A stretch of DNA of 64,000 nucleotides from Dechloromonas sp. A34 (GCF_026261605.1 NZ_CP102486.1:744001-808000), one strand, 5' to 3'. Shown: positions 1-9,456, numbered from the stretch's first letter. A program made the numbers and translations. The notes: a model not told the origin generated them from the sequence alone.

Positions 1-306
1 CTCGGCATCATCGAAAACATGAGCATCCATATCTGCTCGAATTGCGGCCACGAGGAGCACATCTTCGGTACCGGCGGCGGTGAGAAGATGTGTGCCGATT
101 ACGGCGTCGAATTCCTTGGTAGCCTGCCCCTGGAAATGGCGATCCGAGAGATGGCCGACGGCGGCAAGCCGACCGTGGTCGGTGCCCCGGATTCGCGGAC
201 CGCCGAGATCTACCGCAGCATCGCTCGCCGTGTCGCGGTCAAGATTGCCGAGAAGGCCAAGGACATGACCTCGAAATTCCCCAATATCGTCGTACAAAAC
301 ACGTGA
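1..306 (+). CDS. apbC: Mrp/ApbC family Fe-S cluster carrier ATPase, C-terminal part only
   Basis: Partial gene: the reading frame is open from base 1 and ends at a TGA at 304-306. The roughly 100 visible residues match the C-terminal third of Mrp/ApbC (Ind1/Nbp35-type) P-loop ATPases, which bind and hand over Fe-S clusters in the cytoplasm. The diagnostic element is the ENMS start of the visible part followed by a CSNCGHEEHIFG motif, whose CxxC binds the bridging cluster at the dimer interface, and the later LGSLPLE segment. The Walker A region lies upstream of the window. A strong hairpin terminator follows at 327-359, so this is the last gene of its transcript. Confidence 0.9.
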   Translation, partial: LGIIENMSIHICSNCGHEEHIFGTGGGEKMCADYGVEFLGSLPLEMAIREMADGGKPTVVGAPDSRTAEIYRSIARRVAVKIAEKAKDMTSKFPNIVVQNT

Positions 307-326
307 TTTTGTAGACATTTTGGCAG

Positions 327-359
327 GCAAAGGCGGGTAAAATCCCGCCTTTGCTTTTT
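327..359 (+). terminator. Rho-independent terminator after the Mrp gene
   Basis: A perfect 11-bp stem (GCAAAGGCGGG at 327-337, its complement at 344-354) with a 6-nt loop TAAAAT is followed by five T residues. It lies between the Mrp stop and the dcd start and would end transcription of the Mrp gene. Confidence 0.85.
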
Positions 360-378
360 GTAGCGCGGACGAGAAGAA

Positions 379-945
379 ATGGCCATCAAATCAGACAAAT
401 GGATACGCCGCATGGCGGCAGAGCACGGCATGATCGAGCCGTTTTCGCCGGACCTCGTGCGCGAGGAGAATGGCCAAAAGATCGTTTCCTACGGCACCTC
501 GAGCTACGGCTACGATATCCGCTGTGCCCGCGAGTTCAAGGTGTTTACCAATATCAACTCGACCGTCGTCGATCCGAAGAATTTCGATCCGAAGTCCTTC
601 GTCGAGATCGAGTCCGACGTCTGCATCATTCCGCCGAATTCCTTCGCGCTGGCCCGGACCATGGAATACTTCCGCATTCCGCGTTCAGTGCTGACCGTCT
701 GCCTGGGCAAATCGACCTATGCCCGCTGCGGGATCATCGTCAATGTCACTCCGTTCGAGCCGGAATGGGAAGGCCATGTCACCCTGGAGTTCTCGAACAC
801 GACACCGCTGCCGGCCAAAATCTACGCCGGTGAAGGCTGCGCTCAAGTGCTGTTCTTCGAGTCCGATGAAGTCTGCGAGACCTCGTACAAGGATCGTGGT
901 GGCAAGTACCAGGGGCAGGAAGGCGTTACCCTGCCCAAAATCTGA
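379..945 (+). CDS. dcd: dCTP deaminase
   Basis: 188 residues. dCTP deaminase converts dCTP to dUTP in the cytoplasm and so feeds thymidylate synthesis; thyA and folA are also in this window, though in separate transcripts. The signature is clear: [11 protein letters not shown] (K111, S112, R116), then the HVTLEFSN block with the putative catalytic E137, and a C-terminal [10 protein letters not shown]. These match the monofunctional family. The ATG is preceded by a GAGAAG ribosome site about 5 nt upstream. The gene sits alone between two hairpins. I see no dUTPase domain fused to it. Confidence 0.95.
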   Translation: MAIKSDKWIRRMAAEHGMIEPFSPDLVREENGQKIVSYGTSSYGYDIRCAREFKVFTNINSTVVDPKNFDPKSFVEIESDVCIIPPNSFALARTMEYFRIPRSVLTVCLGKSTYARCGIIVNVTPFEPEWEGHVTLEFSNTTPLPAKIYAGEGCAQVLFFESDEVCETSYKDRGGKYQGQEGVTLPKI

Positions 946-985
946 CGCCAGTCCGTAACGAAACCGTCTTATTCTGTGACCCGCT

Positions 986-1005
986 GCGGCGGGTCGCCGC
1001 TTTTT
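986..1005 (+). terminator. GC hairpin plus T-run between dcd and the decarboxylase gene
   Basis: GCGGCG (986-991), loop GGT and CGCCGC (995-1000) form a 6-bp GC stem followed by TTTTT (1001-1005). An overlapping alternative stem GACCCGC/GCGGGTC pairs 978-984 with 989-995. The T-run is directly followed by the AAGGA ribosome site (1006-1010) of the decarboxylase, so besides ending dcd it could act as an attenuator. That role is inference. Confidence 0.5.
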
Positions 1006-1016
1006 AAGGATTCACC

Positions 1017-3245
1017 ATGCGCTTCCACTTCCCCGTCATCATCATCGACGAAGACTTCCGCTCGGAGAATACCTCCGGCCTTGGCATCCGGGCACTCGCC
1101 GAAGCCATCGAGAAGGAAGGTCTGGAAGTGCTCGGCGTCACCAGTTACGGCGACCTGACCTCGTTTGCCCAGCAGCAGAGCCGGGCTTCGGCCTTCATCC
1201 TGTCGATCGACGACGAGGAACTGGCGATGGAGCCGGAAGAGACGCTGGCCGAGCTGCGCGCCTTCGTCAAGGAAATCCGCAACCGCAATGCCGAGATTCC
1301 CATCTTCCTGCATGGCGAAACCCGTACCTCGCGCCACATCCCGAACGACGTGTTGCGCGAACTGCACGGCTTCATCCACATGTTCGAGGACACGCCGGAA
1401 TTCATCGCCCGCAACGTCAAGCGCGAAGCCCGGGCCTATCTCGATTCGCTGCCCCCGCCGTTCTTCCGGGCGCTGGTCCATTACGCCGCCGACGGTTCGT
1501 ATTCCTGGCACTGCCCCGGCCACTCGGGCGGCGTTGCCTTCCTGAAGTCGCCCGTCGGCCAAATGTTCCACCAGTTCTTTGGCGAGAACATGCTGCGCGC
1601 CGACGTCTGCAACGCCGTCGAGGAACTCGGTCAGCTGCTCGACCACACCGGCCCGGTCGCCGCTTCGGAGCGCAACGCGGCGCGCATCTTCAATTCCGAC
1701 CACCTGTATTTTGTGACCAACGGCACGTCTACGTCGAACAAGATCGTCTGGCACTCGACCGTCGCGCCGAACGACATCGTCGTGGTCGACCGCAACTGCC
1801 ACAAGTCCATTCTGCACGCCATCATGATGACCGGGGCCATTCCGGTCTTCCTGATGCCGACGCGCAACAATTTCGGCATCATCGGCCCGATCCCGAAAAG
1901 CGAATTCGCCTGGGAAAGCATCCAGAAGAAGATCGCCGCCAACCCCTTCATCACCGACAAGACGGCCAAGCCGCGCGTGCTGACCATCACCCAGTCGACG
2001 TATGACGGCATCCTCTACAACGTCGAGGACATCAAGCAGGAACTGGACGGCAAGATCGACACCCTGCACTTCGACGAAGCCTGGCTGCCGCACGCCGCCT
2101 TCCACGACTTCTACGGCGACTACCACGCCATCGGCGCTGACCGGCCGCGCTGCAAGGAGTCGATGATTTTCTCGACCCAATCGACGCACAAGCTGCTGGC
2201 CGGTCTGAGCCAGGCCTCGCAGATTCTGGTCCAGGATGCCGAGAACCAGAAGCTCGACCGCGACATCTTCAACGAAGCCTATTTGATGCACACCTCGACT
2301 TCGCCGCAATACTCGATCATCGCCTCCTGCGATGTGGCGGCGGCGATGATGGAAGAACCGGCCGGTACGGCGCTGGTCGAGGAATCGATTGCCGAAGCAC
2401 TCGATTTCCGCCGCGCCATGCGCAAGGTGGACGAGGAGTGGGGCGTCGACTGGTGGTTCAAGGTCTGGGGGCCGGACGACCTCTCCGAAGAAGGTATCGA
2501 GGAACGTGAAGCGTGGATGCTCAAGCCGGGCGAGCGCTGGCACGGTTTCAACAACCTGGCCGACGGCTTCAACATGCTCGATCCGATCAAGGCGACGATC
2601 ATCACCCCGGGCCTCGACGTCGATGGCGATTTTGCCGACGAATTCGGCATCCCGGCCGCCATCGTCACCAAGTACCTGGCCGAGCATGGCGTTATCGTCG
2701 AGAAGTGCGGCCTGTACAGCTTCTTCATCATGTTCACCATCGGCATCACCAAGGGCCGCTGGAACACGCTGGTCACCGCGCTGCAGCAATTCAAGGACGA
2801 TTACGACAAGAACCATCCGCTGTGGAAGGTGCTGCCTGAGTTCGTCCAGAAGAACCCGCGCTACGAGCGTGTCGGGTTGCGCGACCTGTGTACGCAGATC
2901 CACAGCGTCTACAAGCAGAACGACGTCGCCCGCCTGACCACCGAGATGTACCTGTCGGACATGGTGCCGGCGATGCGCCCGGCCGATGCTTTCGCCAAGA
3001 TGGCGCACCGCGAGATCGAACGGGTGCCGGTCGATGAGCTCGAAGGCCGCGTCACCGCCGTGCTGCTTACCCCCTATCCGCCGGGCATTCCGTTGCTGAT
3101 TCCGGGCGAGCGCTTCAATCGGACCATCTGTAACTACCTGAAATTCGCCCGCGAATTCAATGCCGCCTTCCCCGGCTTCGAGACCGATGTCCATGGTCTG
3201 GTCAAGGGTGGGGACGGTCGGTATTACGTCGACTGCGTCCTCTAA
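1017..3245 (+). CDS. Orn/Lys/Arg decarboxylase (PLP, fold type I)
   Basis: 742 residues. It belongs to the large bacterial basic amino acid decarboxylases: an N-terminal receiver-like wing domain (residues about 1-130, starting FHFPVIIIDEDF), a PLP-binding core with NGTSTSNKIV and DEAWLPHAAFHDFY, and the Schiff-base lysine K392 in STQSTHKLLAGLSQ. The C-terminal domain ends about residue 740. The reaction is removal of the alpha-carboxyl group from lysine, arginine or ornithine, giving a polyamine precursor and consuming a proton. Which substrate is used cannot be read safely from sequence; related betaproteobacterial genes are annotated both as lysine and as arginine decarboxylase. No antiporter gene is adjacent, which argues for a biosynthetic rather than an acid-resistance role. 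AAGGA lies 6 nt before the ATG. Confidence 0.9.
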   Translation: MRFHFPVIIIDEDFRSENTSGLGIRALAEAIEKEGLEVLGVTSYGDLTSFAQQQSRASAFILSIDDEELAMEPEETLAELRAFVKEIRNRNAEIPIFLHGETRTSRHIPNDVLRELHGFIHMFEDTPEFIARNVKREARAYLDSLPPPFFRALVHYAADGSYSWHCPGHSGGVAFLKSPVGQMFHQFFGENMLRADVCNAVEELGQLLDHTGPVAASERNAARIFNSDHLYFVTNGTSTSNKIVWHSTVAPNDIVVVDRNCHKSILHAIMMTGAIPVFLMPTRNNFGIIGPIPKSEFAWESIQKKIAANPFITDKTAKPRVLTITQSTYDGILYNVEDIKQELDGKIDTLHFDEAWLPHAAFHDFYGDYHAIGADRPRCKESMIFSTQSTHKLLAGLSQASQILVQDAENQKLDRDIFNEAYLMHTSTSPQYSIIASCDVAAAMMEEPAGTALVEESIAEALDFRRAMRKVDEEWGVDWWFKVWGPDDLSEEGIEEREAWMLKPGERWHGFNNLADGFNMLDPIKATIITPGLDVDGDFADEFGIPAAIVTKYLAEHGVIVEKCGLYSFFIMFTIGITKGRWNTLVTALQQFKDDYDKNHPLWKVLPEFVQKNPRYERVGLRDLCTQIHSVYKQNDVARLTTEMYLSDMVPAMRPADAFAKMAHREIERVPVDELEGRVTAVLLTPYPPGIPLLIPGERFNRTICNYLKFAREFNAAFPGFETDVHGLVKGGDGRYYVDCVL

Positions 3246-3316
3246 GCCGCGATCAACGCCCGGTCGGGGGGGCTGCCCCCGATGTCGGTCGGACCTTCCG
3301 GTGACCTGAGGCGCTA

Positions 3317-3344
3317 GTGCCAGCCTCTGGGTCTGTGGTGCTAG
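3317..3344. repeat. Short dispersed repeat, copy A
   Basis: GTGCCAGCCTCTGGGTCTG followed by TGGTGCTAG. A second copy is at 35445-35473 and matches at about 24 of 28 aligned positions. On the plus strand the ends (TAGTGCCA and TGGTGCTA, 3315-3322 and 3336-3343) can pair as RNA through two G-U pairs. The CTA at 3341-3343 is also the TAG stop of the minus-strand folA gene. Copy A lies in the 95-nt gap between convergent genes; that gap also holds a TCGGGGG/CCCCCGA stem (3264-3270 with 3276-3282). Confidence 0.6.
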
Positions 3345-3832
3345 TCCCGGCGATAGCTCAGAAAGGCGCCAGTCATGCCTGTGCTGCTGGTGAACCTCCG
3401 ACGGTCGACGATTTGCCACTCGCTTGCAGCAAAGGCCGGAAACCAGGCGTCGCCTTCGGGCTCGAGGTCGACTTCGGTCAGTTCCATCTGCGTCGCGAAG
3501 GGCAGCGCCTGGCTGTAGATTTCCGCGCCGCCGATCACGAAAACCTTCTCGCCGCTGGCCAGCAGGGCCAACCCGGCTTCCAGGGAGCCGGCCGTTTCGG
3601 CTCCCGCGGCGACATAGCCGGTCTGCCGGGAGATCACGATATTGCGCCGGCCGGGCAAGGGACGGAAGCGCGGCGGCAGCGATTCCCAGGTCTTGCGGCC
3701 CATCAGCACCGTGTGGCCTTGGGTTAGCGCCTTGAAGTGCGCCATGTCTTCCGGAATGTTCCAGATCAGCTGGTTGTCGCGGCCGATCACGCGATTTTTG
3801 GCGACGGCGGCGATGAGAACGATGTCGGACAT
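3341..3832 (-). CDS. folA: Dihydrofolate reductase
   Basis: 163 residues. DHFR reduces dihydrofolate to tetrahydrofolate with NADPH and restores the cofactor oxidised by thymidylate synthase. Visible family features are the N-terminal IVLIAAVAKNRVIGRDNQLIW, with the substrate-binding acidic residue just after (PEDMAHF), the GRKTWESLP NADPH-binding turn, the VIGGAEIY block, and a C-terminal beta-strand region ending SYRRD. The frame stays open further upstream, but MSDIVLIA is the proper family start. The gene begins 10 nt after glgA, so it may be transcribed as the tail of the glycogen operon; no functional link is obvious. Its TAG stop lies inside a dispersed repeat. Confidence 0.95.
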   Translation of the reverse strand: MSDIVLIAAVAKNRVIGRDNQLIWNIPEDMAHFKALTQGHTVLMGRKTWESLPPRFRPLPGRRNIVISRQTGYVAAGAETAGSLEAGLALLASGEKVFVIGGAEIYSQALPFATQMELTEVDLEPEGDAWFPAFAASEWQIVDRRRFTSSTGMTGAFLSYRRD

Positions 3833-3842
3833 GGCGGTTCTT

Positions 3843-5300
3843 TCAGTGCGCGGCGGCGATGGCGTCGCGGTAGAGCTCGATGTATTGGCCGGCCGCCGAT
3901 TTCCACGAGAAATCACGGCGCATCCCGTTCTGCTGCAGGCGCAGCCAGATGCGCTTGTCCTGCCAGGTCCGGGCGACGCGTTCTAGGGTCTCGCCGAGGG
4001 CGTTGGGCGTCAGGTCGGCGACGACGAAACCGTTGGCGGTCTTGTCGGCCAGCGTCGCGGCAGTGGTGTCGACCACCGTGTCGGCCAGGCCGCCGGTGGC
4101 GCGGACCAGCGGCGGTGTGCCATAGCGCAGGCTGTACATTTGGTTGAGGCCGCAGGGCTCGAAACGGGAGGGCATCAGGAAGCAGTCGGCACCGGCCTCG
4201 ATGCGGTGGGCCAGGCCTTCGTCGAATTTCAGACGGACGGCGATCTGTCCGGGAAAACGCTCGGCGAGCGCCATGAAGCCGGCTTCCATCGCCTTGTCGC
4301 CGCTGCCGAGCAGGGCGAGCTGGGCGGGCAGGGCGGTCAGTCCGGCGCCGATGTCGAGCAGCAGGTCGAGGCCCTTCTGTTCGGTCAGCCGGCTGACGAC
4401 GCCGAACAGCGGGCGGTCCGCTGCTTCCGCCAGGCCCAGCTCGCGTTGCAAGGCGAGCTTGTTGGCGCGCTTGGCGGCGAGCCGATTGGCGGCGTAGCCC
4501 TGGACCAGGGCGGGGTCGGCGGCCGGGTTCCAGATGTCGGTGTCGATGCCGTTGAGGATGCCCCGCAGATCGTCGCGCCGGTGGCGAAGCAACGGGGCCA
4601 GTCCATAGCCGAAACTGTCGTCCTGGATTTCGCGGGCATAGGTCGGGCTCACCGTCGAAATCCGCGTCGCCAGTTGCAGGCCGGCTTTGAGAAAGGAGAG
4701 CTGGCCGTGGTATTCGACGCCGTCGAAACGCCAGGCGCTATCCGGCAGGTCCAGCGCGCCTAGCATGGCCGCCTCAAAGCAGCCCGGGAAGGCGATGTTG
4801 TGCACGGTCACGACACTGGCTGCCCCGCCTTCGTAATGCAGCCAGGCGGGGGCGAGGGCGGTTTGCCAGTCGTTGCAGTGCACGACGTCGACGCGCCAAA
4901 GCAGTGGCGAGGCGGGCTGGCCGAGCAGCGCGGCGACGCGTGACAGCAGGCCGAAACGGCGCCCGTTGTCCGGCCAGTCGTGGCCGTCAGCGGCAAGATA
5001 GGGGTTGCCCGGACGTTCGTACAATTCGGGACAATCGAGCAGCAGCAAGGGCAAACCGCCGCTGTCGGCGGCGAGCAGGCGAGCGGTGGGTAAGCCCGGG
5101 GCGAGCGCCGGAATGGCGGCAACCACCGGCGCTCCGGGGAAGGCCTCCTTGAGCGCCGGATAGGCAGGCAACAGTACGCGAATGTCATGTCCGGCCCGGC
5201 GCAGGGCGGCCGGCAGGGCGGCGGCGACATCGCCCAGGCCGCCGGTCTTGACCCAGGGCGCCATTTCCGAGGTAGCGAAGAGGATGGCCAGCGGGTTCAT
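3843..5300 (-). CDS. glgA: Glycogen synthase (ADP-glucose, GT5)
   Basis: 485 residues. GlgA adds glucose from ADP-glucose to the non-reducing end of alpha-1,4-glucan. The N-terminal KTGGLGDVAAALP segment (K18-TGGL) is the ADP-glucose-binding signature of bacterial and plant starch synthases, and the C-terminal FEPCGLNQMYSLRYGT block is the GT5 motif with the catalytic glutamate. The start is set by the MNPLAILFATSEMAPW sequence, and its ATG overlaps the pgi stop as ATGA, so translation is coupled. Length matches the family. The gene is the last glycogen gene of the minus-strand cluster that starts at glgC. Confidence 0.95.
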   Translation of the reverse strand: MNPLAILFATSEMAPWVKTGGLGDVAAALPAALRRAGHDIRVLLPAYPALKEAFPGAPVVAAIPALAPGLPTARLLAADSGGLPLLLLDCPELYERPGNPYLAADGHDWPDNGRRFGLLSRVAALLGQPASPLLWRVDVVHCNDWQTALAPAWLHYEGGAASVVTVHNIAFPGCFEAAMLGALDLPDSAWRFDGVEYHGQLSFLKAGLQLATRISTVSPTYAREIQDDSFGYGLAPLLRHRRDDLRGILNGIDTDIWNPAADPALVQGYAANRLAAKRANKLALQRELGLAEAADRPLFGVVSRLTEQKGLDLLLDIGAGLTALPAQLALLGSGDKAMEAGFMALAERFPGQIAVRLKFDEGLAHRIEAGADCFLMPSRFEPCGLNQMYSLRYGTPPLVRATGGLADTVVDTTAATLADKTANGFVVADLTPNALGETLERVARTWQDKRIWLRLQQNGMRRDFSWKSAAGQYIELYRDAIAAAH

Positions 5301-6880
5301 CGCTGTTTCAGCGCCGCCAGCAGGCCGCGGGTCGAGGCGTCGAACAGGCTGCTGTCGCCATCGCTCCCGATCAGTGGTGTGAGTTGCGCCGCCAGCTGCT
5401 TGCCGAGCTCGACTCCCCATTGGTCGAAGGAGTTGATGTTCCACAGCACGCCCAGGCAGAAAACCTTGTGTTCGAACAGGGCGAGCAACTGGCCGAGCGA
5501 ATAGGGTGTCAGGGCTGGCAGCAGCAGGGTGGTCGACGGCTGGTTGCCGGGAAAGACCTTGTACGGCACCAGTTTGTCCGGCACGCCGGCGGCGCGCGCC
5601 TCGTCGGCGGTCTGTCCGAAGGCGAGGGCGGCCGACTGGGCCAGGCAGTTGGCGAGCAGCGAGCCATGGTGGCCGGGGAGCGGAAAATCCGCCTCGCGCA
5701 GGGCGATGAAATCACAAGGAATGACCTGGCCGCCCTGGTGAAACAGCTGATAGAAAGAGTGTTGGCCATTGGTGCCGGCCTCGCCCCAGATGATCGGGCT
5801 GGTCGCGACGCCGACCGGCTCGCCCTGGCGGTTGACCTGCTTGCCGTTGCTTTCCATTTCCAGCTGTTGCAGATAGGCCGGCAACAGGGCCAGCGACTGG
5901 CTGTAGGGCAGCATGGCGGCGGTCGAGGCGCCGAGGAAGTCGGTATTCCACAGGCTGAGCAGGGCCAGGGTGAGCGGCAGGTTTTCGCTGGCCGGGGCCT
6001 CGAAGAAGTGCTTATCCATCGCCCGCGCGCCTTCCTGCAGGCGGGAAAAGTGTTTCCAGCCGATGGCCAGGGCGAGCGACAGCCCGATCGCCGACCACAG
6101 CGAGAAGCGGCCGCCGACCCAGCTCCAGAATTCGAAGACGTTGTCGGCGGTGATGCCGAATTCGCGGGTCCGTTCGAGGTCGCTCGAAATGGCGACGAAA
6201 TGCCCGGCCACGGCGCTTTCCCGGCCCGCCGCGGCGAGCAGCCAGGCGCGGGCGGTACGGGCGTTGATCAGGGTCTCCAGTGTTGTGAAGGTCTTGCTGG
6301 CGACGATGAACAGGGTCGTGCGCGGATTGAGCCGGGCGAGCAGCGGAGCGATGTCGGCGCCATCGACATTGGAAATGAAATGGACGGCGAGGTTCGGTTG
6401 CTGGTGGGCGGCCAGGGCCTGGGTGGCCATGCGTGGCCCGAGGTCGGAGCCGCCGATGCCGATATTGACGACATCGGTGATGCGTTCGCCGGAATAGCCA
6501 CGCCGACGCCCGCTATGGACGCTTTCGCAAAACGCCTGCATGCGTTCGAGCACGGCGTGCACTTCGGCCGGCGCCTGGTCGCCGGCACGCAGCGCCATGT
6601 GACGGACGGCGCGGTCTTCGGTGTGATTGATCACCTCGCCGGCCAGCATTTTCTGCTTCCAGCCGTCGAGGTCGGCGGCGGCGGCCAGCCCATGCAACAG
6701 GCGCAGCGTTTCGCCATCGAGCCGCTGTTTCGAGAAGTCGAGCAGCAGGCCGTCGCGGTGCAGCGAGAAGCGCTCGAAGCGCGCCGGGTCGGCGGCGAAC
6801 AGCTGGCGCAGATGCTGGGGCCGCATGGCCGCGGCATGGGCGGCCAGGGCCTGCCATTGAGGGGAGTCGATAAGCATCAT
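5297..6880 (-). CDS. pgi: Glucose-6-phosphate isomerase
   Basis: 527 residues. Interconverts glucose 6-phosphate and fructose 6-phosphate. Seen: the IGIGGSDLGPRM phosphate-binding region, the VASKTFTTLETL block, WGEAGTNGQHSFYQLFHQG with the catalytic Glu/His neighbourhood, and a C-terminal SFDQWGVELGKQLA with the active-site lysine. Start and stop overlap both neighbours by ATGA (glgP before, glgA after). Placing the isomerase inside the glycogen operon links gluconeogenic fructose 6-phosphate to glucose 6-phosphate for storage, and phosphorolysis products back to glycolysis. A phosphoglucomutase would also be needed and is not in the window. Confidence 0.95.
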   Translation of the reverse strand: MMLIDSPQWQALAAHAAAMRPQHLRQLFAADPARFERFSLHRDGLLLDFSKQRLDGETLRLLHGLAAAADLDGWKQKMLAGEVINHTEDRAVRHMALRAGDQAPAEVHAVLERMQAFCESVHSGRRRGYSGERITDVVNIGIGGSDLGPRMATQALAAHQQPNLAVHFISNVDGADIAPLLARLNPRTTLFIVASKTFTTLETLINARTARAWLLAAAGRESAVAGHFVAISSDLERTREFGITADNVFEFWSWVGGRFSLWSAIGLSLALAIGWKHFSRLQEGARAMDKHFFEAPASENLPLTLALLSLWNTDFLGASTAAMLPYSQSLALLPAYLQQLEMESNGKQVNRQGEPVGVATSPIIWGEAGTNGQHSFYQLFHQGGQVIPCDFIALREADFPLPGHHGSLLANCLAQSAALAFGQTADEARAAGVPDKLVPYKVFPGNQPSTTLLLPALTPYSLGQLLALFEHKVFCLGVLWNINSFDQWGVELGKQLAAQLTPLIGSDGDSSLFDASTRGLLAALKQR

Positions 6881-9456
6881 AACCAGACCATGAGGCCCGT
6901 TTCAAAGGGGTGGATCAGCGAGGGATGGGTCGGGAAGATGCGGATGCGATATTCCAGCTTGCCGCACAGTTCCGGGGTCAGTTCGAGGTTGAAGAGCGCT
7001 TCGCCGTGGGCGGTGCCGCCCGCGCAGTGCAGCGCATAGTGGCGAACGCCACGGCCGATATTGCCATCGTGTCCGGAGCGGCCGAACAGCGCTTCGACGG
7101 TAACGTCCGCGGCCTGCAGGCCGTTGAGCTGGACGGCGACTTCGATGTGCAGCGCGCCGCCGAAGGTCAGCCGGCGCTCGGGGGAATCGAGGCGATGCAG
7201 GCGGACGCCGGGCCAGGCGGCGCGGACCCGGGATTTCCACTGGGCAACTTCGCCGGCCAGCGCGAAATCGTCGGCGGCATAGCGCCGGCCGTGCGCGGCG
7301 GCCGGGGCATAGAGCTTCCTGATGTACTCGTTGAGCATGCGGGTGACATTGAAGCGCGGCGCGATGGTGGCGATCGACTGCTTGGCCATCGCCACCCATT
7401 CCGGCGAATAGCCCATTGGCCCGGTGCGGTAATAGGTCGGGATGACTTGGTCCTGAAGCAGTTCGTAGAGCGTGCGGGCTTCCTCGGCGTCGCGCCGGAC
7501 CTCGTCGAGGTGGCTGGAGGCGGGTTTGATTGCCCAGCCGTTGGCGACTTCGCCGCGGTCTTCGCCGTCGTCATAACCTTCACCCCACCAGCCATCGAGC
7601 ACCGAGAGGTTGAGCGCGCCGTTCATCGCCGCCTTCATGCCCGAGGTCCCGGAGGCTTCGAGCGGATAAATCGGATTGTTGAGCCAGACATCGACGCCGG
7701 CAACCAGCGAGCGCGACAAATGCAGGTCGTAGCCTTCGACGAGCAGGATACGCCCCTCGAACTCGGGCAGCTTGGCCATCTGGGCGATCTTGCGGATGAT
7801 CTCCTGGCCTGGCTGGTCGGCCGGGTGGGCCTTGCCGGCGAAGAGGAAGAGCACCGGGCGCTCGGCCTGGCAGATGATTTCGCGCAGCCAGGCCGGGTCC
7901 TGGAAGAGCAGGGCGGCGCGCTTGTAGGTCGCGAAGCGGCGGGCGAAACCGATGGTCAGGACATTCGGGTTGTCGGGATCGGCGAACTTGAGCAGACGAT
8001 CGAGATGGGAGGGCGAACCCTGGTTGCGATGGTGCTGTTCCCGGATGCGCTCGCGGACCAGTTTCAGCAGCTTGGCCTTCAGTTGCTGGCGGACGCTCCA
8101 GAAGGTGGCGTCGGGGATTTCCGCGATACCCGCCCAGTTGGCGGCCTCGGTGTGGCGCTCCTGCCAGCCGATGCCGAGATAGCGTTCGAAGGTTTCGAAC
8201 CACTCGGGAGCGAGGAAGGTCGGCAGATGGACGCCATTGGTCACGTAGTCCATCGGATTCTCGGCGGGCAGGATCTGCGGCCACAGGTAGCGGCAGATGT
8301 CGGCCGAGACGTCGCCGTGGATGCGCGAGACGCCGTTGTGATGGCGCGAGCCGCGCAGGGCCAAGGCCGTCATGTTGAAGTCGGTCTTGCCGGGTTCGGC
8401 GCCGAGCGCCATCAACTGGTCGCAGGACATGCCGAGGTCGTGGCACCAGCCGGAAAAGTAATGGCGAATCATTTCCTCGGGGAAGTGATCGTGGCCAGCC
8501 GGCACCGGCGTGTGCGTCGTGAACACGACGTTGGCGGCCACCGCTTCGAGCGCGGCGGCATAGGTCTTGCCGTTCTGGATCAGGCTGCGCATGCGCTCCA
8601 GGATCAGGAAAGCGGCATGGCCTTCGTTGACGTGCCAGACCGTCGGCTTAAGGCCGAGTATGGCGAGCGCCCGGACGCCGCCAACGCCGAGCAGGATTTC
8701 CTGTTCGATGCGGGTCGTCTTGTCGCCGCCGTAGAGGCGGTGGGTGATTTCGCGGTCGCGCTCGGAGTTCTGCGGCAGCCAGGTGTCGAGCAGGATCAGC
8801 CGGACATGGCCGACCTTTACCTCCCAGACCTTGGCCTGGATGGTCCGTTCGGGAAACTCGACCGGCACCAGCACCTCCTGGCCATTGCCGTCGAGGATGG
8901 GCGAAATGGGCAGATCGTCGAAGTCGGAATCGTTGTAGATGGCCTGCTGATGGCCGTCGGCGCTGAGCTTTTGCTGGAAATAGCCCTGCCGGTAAAGCAG
9001 GCCGATGCCGATGAAAGGCAGGCCGAGGTCGCTCGCCGCCTTGCAGTGGTCGCCGGCCAGAATGCCCAGGCCGCCGGAGTAGATGGGCAGGCTTTCGTGG
9101 AAACCGAATTCGGCGCAGAAGTAGGCGATCAGGTCGTCTTCCTTGAACGGACGGCCATGCACGTGTGCCATGTTGGGCATCTGATGGTAGCTGTCGTAAG
9201 CGGAAACGACCCGGTTCAGGGCGCCGAGGAAAACCGGGTTCTCGGCGGTGGCTTCGAGGCGCTTCTGGTCAGCGCGCTTGAGGAATGCCTTGGGGTTGTG
9301 GTTGGTCACCGTCCACAGCGGGTGGGAGAGACTGGCGAAGAGGCCCTGGGTCGGGCGGTCCCAGCTGTACCACAGATTGTTGGCGAGCTCTTCGAGGCGG
9401 GCCAGACGCTCCGGAATCTGCGGATTGACTTCGATCTGGTAGATGGTTCCGGTCAT
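6877..9456 (-). CDS. glgP: Alpha-glucan (glycogen/maltodextrin) phosphorylase
   Basis: 859 residues. Releases glucose 1-phosphate from alpha-1,4-glucan using inorganic phosphate. It belongs to the short-N-terminus GT35 group (starting with an IYQIEVNPQIPERLARLEELA-like segment) rather than the E. coli GlgP type. The PLP-binding lysine is K608 in EASGTSGMKAAMNGALNLS, followed by the DGWWGEGYDDGEDRGEVANGW block typical of this group. The ATG overlaps the stop of the GH57 gene upstream (ATGA), and its own stop overlaps pgi. It is the catabolic partner in a cluster that also holds all three synthesis genes. Confidence 0.93.
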   Translation of the reverse strand: MTGTIYQIEVNPQIPERLARLEELANNLWYSWDRPTQGLFASLSHPLWTVTNHNPKAFLKRADQKRLEATAENPVFLGALNRVVSAYDSYHQMPNMAHVHGRPFKEDDLIAYFCAEFGFHESLPIYSGGLGILAGDHCKAASDLGLPFIGIGLLYRQGYFQQKLSADGHQQAIYNDSDFDDLPISPILDGNGQEVLVPVEFPERTIQAKVWEVKVGHVRLILLDTWLPQNSERDREITHRLYGGDKTTRIEQEILLGVGGVRALAILGLKPTVWHVNEGHAAFLILERMRSLIQNGKTYAAALEAVAANVVFTTHTPVPAGHDHFPEEMIRHYFSGWCHDLGMSCDQLMALGAEPGKTDFNMTALALRGSRHHNGVSRIHGDVSADICRYLWPQILPAENPMDYVTNGVHLPTFLAPEWFETFERYLGIGWQERHTEAANWAGIAEIPDATFWSVRQQLKAKLLKLVRERIREQHHRNQGSPSHLDRLLKFADPDNPNVLTIGFARRFATYKRAALLFQDPAWLREIICQAERPVLFLFAGKAHPADQPGQEIIRKIAQMAKLPEFEGRILLVEGYDLHLSRSLVAGVDVWLNNPIYPLEASGTSGMKAAMNGALNLSVLDGWWGEGYDDGEDRGEVANGWAIKPASSHLDEVRRDAEEARTLYELLQDQVIPTYYRTGPMGYSPEWVAMAKQSIATIAPRFNVTRMLNEYIRKLYAPAAAHGRRYAADDFALAGEVAQWKSRVRAAWPGVRLHRLDSPERRLTFGGALHIEVAVQLNGLQAADVTVEALFGRSGHDGNIGRGVRHYALHCAGGTAHGEALFNLELTPELCGKLEYRIRIFPTHPSLIHPFETGLMVWL

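Noticed and set aside
969..3419. Long minus-strand open frame opposite the decarboxylase
   Set aside because: Shadow of GC-biased codon use; low-complexity Arg/Asp/Val composition, no family features, no ribosome site.
5384..7039. Open frame opposite pgi
   Set aside because: Same reason; pgi motifs and operon overlaps fix the true strand.
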